DNA of 21,094 bases, from contig JAWLGJ010000048.1 of NCBI GenBank assembly GCA_041685145.1, positions 1-21,094 on the forward strand. Reading direction: 5' to 3'. A program made the position numbers and the translations under genes. Position 1 is the stretch's first letter, and each line of letters starts with the position of its first letter. Below, one piece after another: positions 14,604 through 21,094 of the stretch. The notes beneath the pieces are model-generated. The model searched no databases and was not told where the DNA came from. It saw only the letters and a list, made by a program, of their open reading frames with translations. Source of the DNA: JAWLGJ01 sp041685145. Lineage in GTDB: Bacteria > Pseudomonadota > Alphaproteobacteria > Rhodospirillales > Magnetospirillaceae.

Positions 14604-14628
14604 GGAACCGAGCGCCGCCGCCGGTGTT
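14604..14628 (+). promoter_or_regulatory. EcfG-like general-stress promoter candidate for the hemerythrin operon
   Basis: GGAAC (14604-14608), 16 bp, then TGTT (14625-14628): 8 of 9 matches to GGAAC-N16/17-CGTT. A start near 14635 would leave a leader of about 23 nt containing the strong AAAGGAGGAA ribosome site. Confidence 0.5.
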
Positions 14629-14657
14629 GAAGCAGTGGATCGGCAAAGGAGGAACCC

Positions 14658-15230
14658 ATGCCCGGAAACGGATGGCTGTCGGCGCGCAGCATGGCCATGT
14701 TCGCGGGCGGCGCCTCGGCGGCGTTCATCGCCAGCCGCCTGCTGCCGCCGCTGGTGTCGCAGGGACTGGGCTCGCTGCGCGCGGCGCGCGGGCACGACCC
14801 ACTGGCGGGGCTGGTCGATGACCATCGCCGCTTCCTGCGCCTGCTGGAGGCGATGGAGAACAGCCGCGGGCGCGGGACGTTCTATCGCGGCCAGCTTCTG
14901 ATTCGCCTCAAGCGCGGGCTGTCGGCGCACGCGATGGCCGAGGAGGACGTGGTCTATCCGCTGCTGCGCGAGGAGGTGGGCGAGGAGGCGGCCGCCGACC
15001 GCCTCTACGCCGAGCACGGCGCCATGAAGACGCATCTTTACGCCCTGGAGCGCCTGCTCGACGACGAGCCGGCGTGGCTGGCGCGGGTCGGGGTGCTGAA
15101 GGCGCTGATTGAAACCCACGCCCAGAACGAGGAGAACGTGCAGTTTCCGCGCCTGCGCGACCGCCTCGGCGCCGAGGAAACCGCCCGCATGAACCGCCAC
15201 GTCCAGCGCGAACGGGCGCTGGTGTTGTAG
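14658..15230 (+). CDS. Membrane-anchored hemerythrin-like HHE domain protein
   Basis: This 190-residue protein has an N-terminal hydrophobic segment (about 12-34, MAMFAGGASAAFIASRLLPP) and a helical HHE cation-binding domain. Candidate iron ligands are H56 (DDHRRF), H91 and E95 (SAHAMAEED), H120 and H126 (EHGAMKTH), H154 and E158 (ETHAQNEEN), which fits a di-iron or O2/NO-binding hemerythrin. Whether the domain faces cytoplasm or periplasm is unclear. The ATG at 14658 has an excellent ribosome site (AAAGGAGGAA). It is divergent from htrA and 11 nt upstream of a secreted-protein gene, under an EcfG-like promoter. Hemerythrin-like proteins are often stress-linked; the function here is inferred. 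Confidence 0.85.
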   Translation: MPGNGWLSARSMAMFAGGASAAFIASRLLPPLVSQGLGSLRAARGHDPLAGLVDDHRRFLRLLEAMENSRGRGTFYRGQLLIRLKRGLSAHAMAEEDVVYPLLREEVGEEAAADRLYAEHGAMKTHLYALERLLDDEPAWLARVGVLKALIETHAQNEENVQFPRLRDRLGAEETARMNRHVQRERALVL

Positions 15231-15241
15231 GGAGGCACGCG

Positions 15242-15943
15242 ATGGCACGGACAGGGATCGGCGCCGCCGCCGGCGGTGTCGTGGCCGGTGGTGTTCTGGC
15301 CGGTGTTCTGGCGGCGGCGGCGACGGCCCACGCGGCGACGGCGGCGCAGCTCGAAGAGGCGGCGGTGACAACCCATGCCTCACAAGGCGAGGTCGTCCCG
15401 GTCGAGGGGGCGACGGCGCGCCTGGTGCGCAGCGCCGAGGGCATTTTCGCCAGCCTCGATACCCAGGGGCTGCCCCCTGGTCACGCCGTCACGCTGCTGC
15501 TGGCCATTGTCAACGATCCCGCCGCCTGCGAGGGCATCCCCTGCGGCCCGCCCGACGTGGTGGGGCGCACCGCGGAGGTTCAGGCGGATATCGTTGGCGC
15601 CGCCGACGGCGTGGTGGTGGCCGAGGACGGCCGGGCGCGCTTCGCCACCTTCCAGCCGGCGGGCGATCTGGACCAGTCCTGGTTCGGCAACGGCCTGCAG
15701 ACGCCCGAGGGCGCCGAAATCCATCTGGTGGTCAATGATCACGGCCCGCTGCTTCCCGACCGGGCGGCGGGCATGGTGGGCAGCTATCGCGGCGGCTGTA
15801 GCGACGACAGCGTTCCCGCGGCCTTTCCCGACGCGGCGCGGGCCGACGGCGACGCCGGCCCCAACACCTGCCGAATGCTGCAGGTCGCCATCTTCGCGCC
15901 CGCTGGCGTCAGCCAGGTCGGCGCCAGCCCATCGCGCCCTTGA
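15242..15943 (+). CDS. Secreted protein of unknown family, co-transcribed with hemerythrin gene
   Basis: I cannot name this 233-residue protein with confidence. It has a signal peptide (1 to about 34; Gly/Ala/Val-rich core, AHAATA). The mature part is predicted beta-rich and contains GIFASLDTQGLPPGHAVTLL (68-87), then four cysteines in two pairs: C96 and C101 (ACEGIPCG), and C186 and C210. These could form disulfides in the periplasm or outside. The GLPPGHAVTL block recalls secreted proteins loosely related to CHRD-type domains, but that is only resemblance. GGAGG (15231-15235) lies 6 nt before the ATG and 11 nt separate it from the hemerythrin stop, so the two form an operon. Its stop lies 7 nt from the convergent gyrB stop, with no obvious terminator between. 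Confidence 0.8.
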   Translation: MARTGIGAAAGGVVAGGVLAGVLAAAATAHAATAAQLEEAAVTTHASQGEVVPVEGATARLVRSAEGIFASLDTQGLPPGHAVTLLLAIVNDPAACEGIPCGPPDVVGRTAEVQADIVGAADGVVVAEDGRARFATFQPAGDLDQSWFGNGLQTPEGAEIHLVVNDHGPLLPDRAAGMVGSYRGGCSDDSVPAAFPDAARADGDAGPNTCRMLQVAIFAPAGVSQVGASPSRP

Positions 15944-15950
15944 ACAGCGG

Positions 15951-18386
<2,436 letters not shown>

Positions 18387-18401
18387 CGCTCTATCACCAC
18401 C

Positions 18402-19535
18402 TCAGCCTTGCGCCGTGACCGTCGCGTCCTCGACGCGGAAATACTGCGCCGCCGCCCCCAGGGGGGCAAAGGGCTCGCCGTCGGTGCCGGTCAGCCACGC
18501 CTGCGTGCCGATGGCATCGAGCTCGGCGAACAGGGCGCGGCGCCGCTCGGCGTCCAGATGCGCCGCCACCTCGTCCAGCAGCAGCAGCGGCGAGGAGCCC
18601 CGCACCGCCGCCTCCAGGCGCGCCTGCGCCAGCACCAGGGCGATCAGCAGCGCCTTCTGCTCGCCCGTCGAACACGATTCCGCCGCCACGCCCTTGCCGA
18701 TATGGCGCACCCGCAGGTCGCTGCGGTGCGGGCCGGTGCCGGCGCCGCCGGTGCGGGCGTCCTGGCGGCGTTCGCGGGCCAGCACGTCGCGCAGCCGCGC
18801 CGTCGCCTCCTGGGGCGCCAGCGAATCCAGCCAGGCCTCCACCGTGCCCTCGACGGCGACGTCGGCGGCCGGAAAGGTGCCGGCGCCGCCGCGGGTGGCC
18901 TCGGTCAGGCGCGCCGCCACCCGCCGGCGCGCGGCGGCGACGGCGACGCCATTGTCGGCCATCGCCTCCTCCAGCGCCGCCAGCCAGGCGCCGTCGGGGC
19001 GCGGGCCGCGCAGCAGGCGGGCGCGCTCGCGCAGGGCGCGCTCATAGGCGGCGGCGCGGCCGGCATGGGCGCCGTCGAGGCCGTAGACCAGGCGGTCCAG
19101 GAAGCGCCGCCGCCCCGCCGCGCCCTCCTGGAACAGCCGGTCCATCGCCGGCGTCAGCCATACCGCGTTCACCACCGCACCCAGCGCCGCCTGGCTTTTC
19201 GCCGCGCGGCCGTCGATGCGCACGATGCGGCGGTCGCTGGCGTCGTCGCGGCCGGTGCCGACGTCGATCTCGACGCCGCCGCGGCGCAGCCGCGCCGCCA
19301 CCGTCCAGGGGGCGTCGGGGCCCGCCTCGCGCCGGGTCACCTCGCCGATGCGCGCCCGGCGCAGCCCGCGGCCGGGCGACAGGAACGACAGGGCCTCCAG
19401 GATGTTGGTCTTGCCGGCGCCGTTGGGTCCGGTCAGCACCACGGGGCGGGGGTCGGTCTCCAGTCTTAGATGGCGATAGCAGCGGAAGTCCCGCAAGGTC
19501 AGCCGGGCGACCGCCAGGCTCTGCGCTCCGTTCAC
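18402..19535 (-). CDS. recF: DNA replication and repair protein RecF
   Basis: This 377-residue SMC-like ATPase helps load RecA at single-strand gaps and stalled forks with RecO and RecR. It opens with RLTLRDFRCYRHLRLE and Walker A GPNGAGKTN (36-44), has FLSPGRGLR, a central coiled region, CSTGEQKALLIALVLAQA (signature, 288-305) and Walker B LLLLDEVAAHLD. The start is a GTG at 19535, 9 nt after the dnaN stop, without a clear ribosome site; translational coupling to dnaN would explain it. The Arg-rich, Ala-rich composition is in keeping with neighbouring genes. Confidence 0.96.
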   Translation of the reverse strand: MNGAQSLAVARLTLRDFRCYRHLRLETDPRPVVLTGPNGAGKTNILEALSFLSPGRGLRRARIGEVTRREAGPDAPWTVAARLRRGGVEIDVGTGRDDASDRRIVRIDGRAAKSQAALGAVVNAVWLTPAMDRLFQEGAAGRRRFLDRLVYGLDGAHAGRAAAYERALRERARLLRGPRPDGAWLAALEEAMADNGVAVAAARRRVAARLTEATRGGAGTFPAADVAVEGTVEAWLDSLAPQEATARLRDVLARERRQDARTGGAGTGPHRSDLRVRHIGKGVAAESCSTGEQKALLIALVLAQARLEAAVRGSSPLLLLDEVAAHLDAERRRALFAELDAIGTQAWLTGTDGEPFAPLGAAAQYFRVEDATVTAQG

Positions 19536-19544
19536 GATGGCCGG

Positions 19545-20663
19545 CTAGACCCGCATGGGCATCAGCACATAGATGGCGGCGGCGTCCCCGGCCTCCTGGA
19601 TGACCGTCGGCGAGGCGCCGTCGGCCATCGTGAAGCGCACCGTGTCGCCCTCGATCTGGCCCAGGATGTCCAGCATGTAGCGCGAGTTGAAGCCGATCTC
19701 CATCTGGCCGCCGTCGTAATGCGCCTCCAGTTCCTCCACCGCGCTGCCGTTCTCGGGGCTGGAGGCCGACAGGGTCAGCAGCCCCGGGTCAAGCGTCAGC
19801 TTCACCGCCCGCGACTTCTCGGTCGAAATCGCCGAGACGCGGTCGGCGGCCTGCGCCAGCAGGCGGCCGTCGATCTCCATCACCTTGTCGTTGTCGGTGG
19901 GGATGACGCGCTCGTAATCGGGGAAGGTGCCGTCGATCAGCTTCGAGGTCAGCACCGCGTCGTCGAAGGCGAACAGGATCTTCTTCTCCGACAGCGATAC
20001 CGTCACCTCGACGGCGGTCTCGTCGATCAGCTTGCGCAGTTCCGTCACCGTCTTGCGCGGGACGATGACGCCCGGCATCCCCTCGGCGCCGTCGGGCAGC
20101 GGCACCTCCATGCGCGCCAGGCGGTGGCCGTCGGTGGCCACGGCGCGCAGCATGGCGTGGCCGTCGCTCTGCACCGCGTGCAGATAGATGCCGTTGAGGT
20201 AATAGCGGGTTTCCTCGGTGGAGATGGCAAAGCGGGTGGAATCGATCAGCGCCCGCAGCGTCGTCGCCTCCAGGGTGAAGGTGTTGGCGAAGTCGCCGCC
20301 GGAGACCACCGGGAAATCCTCCACCGGCAGGGTGGCCAGCGAAAACTTCGAGCGCCCCGACCGCAGGGTAAGCTGCCCGTCCTCGGCCGCCTCCATCTCC
20401 ACCTGCGAGCCGTCGGGCAGCTTGCGCACGATGTCGTAGAGCGTGTGCGCCGGCGCCGTCGCCGCCCCGGCGCGCGACACCTCGGCCGGCACCGTCTCGA
20501 CGATGTCGAGGTCCATGTCGGTGGCGTTGAGCGACAGGCTGCCGCCGCCGCTTCCCTCCAGCTTCACATTCGACAGGATGGGAATGGTGTTGCGCCGTTC
20601 GACGACACTTTGCACGTGGGTCAGGGACTTCAGCAGCGCGGCGCGTTCGATGGTCAGCTTCAT
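19545..20663 (-). CDS. dnaN: DNA polymerase III beta subunit (sliding clamp)
   Basis: This 372-residue subunit forms the ring-shaped dimer that tethers polymerase III to DNA. It begins MKLTIERAALLKSLTHVQSV followed by VERRNTIPILSNV, and carries TDMDLDI, RFAISTEETRYYLNGIYLH, ATDGHRLA, FPDYERVIP and the C-terminal end YVLMPMRV, all clamp hallmarks. The start is ATG 20663; an upstream in-frame ATG at 20705 would add 14 residues unlike the family and falls inside a hairpin. It is 112 nt downstream of dnaA and has its own extended -10 promoter candidate, so it may be expressed both from dnaA and independently. recF follows after 9 nt. Confidence 0.98.
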   Translation of the reverse strand: MKLTIERAALLKSLTHVQSVVERRNTIPILSNVKLEGSGGGSLSLNATDMDLDIVETVPAEVSRAGAATAPAHTLYDIVRKLPDGSQVEMEAAEDGQLTLRSGRSKFSLATLPVEDFPVVSGGDFANTFTLEATTLRALIDSTRFAISTEETRYYLNGIYLHAVQSDGHAMLRAVATDGHRLARMEVPLPDGAEGMPGVIVPRKTVTELRKLIDETAVEVTVSLSEKKILFAFDDAVLTSKLIDGTFPDYERVIPTDNDKVMEIDGRLLAQAADRVSAISTEKSRAVKLTLDPGLLTLSASSPENGSAVEELEAHYDGGQMEIGFNSRYMLDILGQIEGDTVRFTMADGASPTVIQEAGDAAAIYVLMPMRV

Positions 20664-20687
20664 GGCCGAAACGTCTGTTTGCGGTAT

Positions 20688-20709
20688 CCCCGTGCCACAG
20701 CGCACGGGG
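20688..20709 (-). promoter_or_regulatory. Hairpin at the predicted 5' end of dnaN mRNA
   Basis: CCCCGTGC and GCACGGGG form a perfect 8-bp stem with a 6-nt loop, 25 nt upstream of the dnaN ATG. It begins at about the transcription start predicted from the -10 element. No T-run follows on the - strand, so it is not a standard terminator for dnaA; a 5' stabilising or regulatory stem is more likely. Confidence 0.5.
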
Positions 20710-20714
20710 ACGGC

Positions 20715-20723
20715 AGTATACCA
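20715..20723 (-). promoter_or_regulatory. Extended -10 promoter candidate for dnaN
   Basis: On the - strand the sequence reads TGGTATACT: an extended -10 (TGn) joined to TATACT, 5 of 6 matches to TATAAT. No good -35 is seen at 16-18 bp, which is usual for extended -10 promoters. Confidence 0.5.
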
Positions 20724-20775
20724 GAAGCGTTTGGGAACAGAAGGCTTTTCCGCCGTCGCGGTGGGGCGGGCGCGA

Positions 20776-21094
20776 TCAGCTTTCCAGCATCCGGCGCAGC
20801 AGTTCGACGTCCTCGGCGAAGGCGGCGTCGCCCGCGCGCAGTTCCTCGACCTTCTTGACCGCGTGCATGACGGTGGTGTGGTCGCGCCCGCCGAACTTGC
20901 GGCCGATTTCGGGCAGCGAGCGCGAGGTCAGCTGCTTGGCCAGATACATCGCCACCTGCCGCGGCCGCGCGATCTGGCGCGAGCGGCGCGCCGAGTGCAT
21001 GTCGGCGACGCGGATGTTGAAATGCTCGGCCACCCGCTTCTGGATTTCCTCGATGGTGATGCGGCGGTCGTTTGCGCGCAGCAGGTCGTGCAGC
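20776..21094 (-). CDS. dnaA: Chromosomal replication initiator DnaA, C-terminal DNA-binding domain (5' end outside window)
   Basis: The last 105 codons of dnaA are present, covering domain IV, which recognises DnaA boxes at oriC. The sequence runs from LHDLLRANDRRITIEEIQ through RVADMHSARRSRQIARPRQV and MYLAKQLTSRSLPEIGRKFG to the DnaA signature GGRDHTTVMHAVKKVEEL, ending LLRRMLES. The basic loop and the helix-turn-helix are intact. The gene runs off the right edge of the window, so the AAA+ domain is not visible. It heads the replication cluster dnaA-dnaN-recF-gyrB. Confidence 0.97.
   Translation of the reverse strand, partial: LHDLLRANDRRITIEEIQKRVAEHFNIRVADMHSARRSRQIARPRQVAMYLAKQLTSRSLPEIGRKFGGRDHTTVMHAVKKVEELRAGDAAFAEDVELLRRMLES

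Noticed and set aside
15902..15928. GCTGGCG/CGCCAGC hairpin as the gyrB terminator
   Set aside because: It lies inside the coding end of the convergent gene, has a 13-nt loop and no T-run, so chance in GC-rich DNA is as likely.
20664..20775. Replication origin between dnaA and dnaN
   Set aside because: Only 112 bp, no TTATNCACA-type DnaA boxes and no AT-rich unwinding region. The gene cluster hints that oriC could be near, but it is not seen here.

Overview
The window looks like part of the chromosome of a very GC-rich alphaproteobacterium, most likely from the Rhodospirillales (inference). Supporting signs are a dnaA-dnaN-recF-gyrB cluster with alphaproteobacterial-type sequences, an intracellular PHB depolymerase, an aerobic-type cobyrinate a,c-diamide synthase, and two promoter-like sites matching the alphaproteobacterial general-stress sigma factor EcfG. 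Long open frames on both strands are mostly a side effect of base composition. No tRNA, rRNA, insertion sequence, prophage or CRISPR array is visible. The longest stretch without a gene is about 200 bp (12835-13036).

Left part (1-4832, + strand): the 3' end of a cobalamin gene (cobB/cbiA) is joined by an ATGA overlap to a small secreted protein of unknown function. A promoter-like region follows, then a tight run of genes: PHB depolymerase (phaZ), a YcgN-type cysteine-rich protein whose start lies inside phaZ, a YgjP-like zinc metallohydrolase and a Bcr/CflA drug-efflux transporter.

Middle (4771-10965): a bifunctional penicillin-binding protein on the - strand overlaps the transporter gene tail to tail. 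Then come a small ribbon-helix-helix protein and a metallophosphoesterase as a + strand pair. Next is a complete zinc-uptake locus: znuA (-) diverges from zur-znuC-znuB (+), with a palindromic Zur-box-like site between them that overlaps -10-like hexamers in both directions.

Right-centre (11032-15943): a membrane PAS/HD-GYP-like signalling protein has lost the catalytic HD and HH residues. It converges on htrA across a 63-65 bp tandem repeat of 2.5 copies. htrA diverges from a hemerythrin-like gene that is followed by a secreted protein of unknown family. Both sides of this divergent region carry an EcfG-like promoter, suggesting an envelope/general-stress locus.

Right end (15951-21094, - strand): gyrB, recF, dnaN and the 3' end of dnaA, the replication cluster. 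dnaN has its own extended -10 promoter candidate and a strong hairpin at the predicted 5' end of its mRNA.

The least ordinary items are the divergent stress-promoter pair with its hemerythrin/secreted-protein operon, the degenerate HD-GYP receptor, the tandem repeat abutting the htrA stop codon, and the ribbon-helix-helix/phosphoesterase pair. I see nothing that amounts to a clearly new defence or mobile system.
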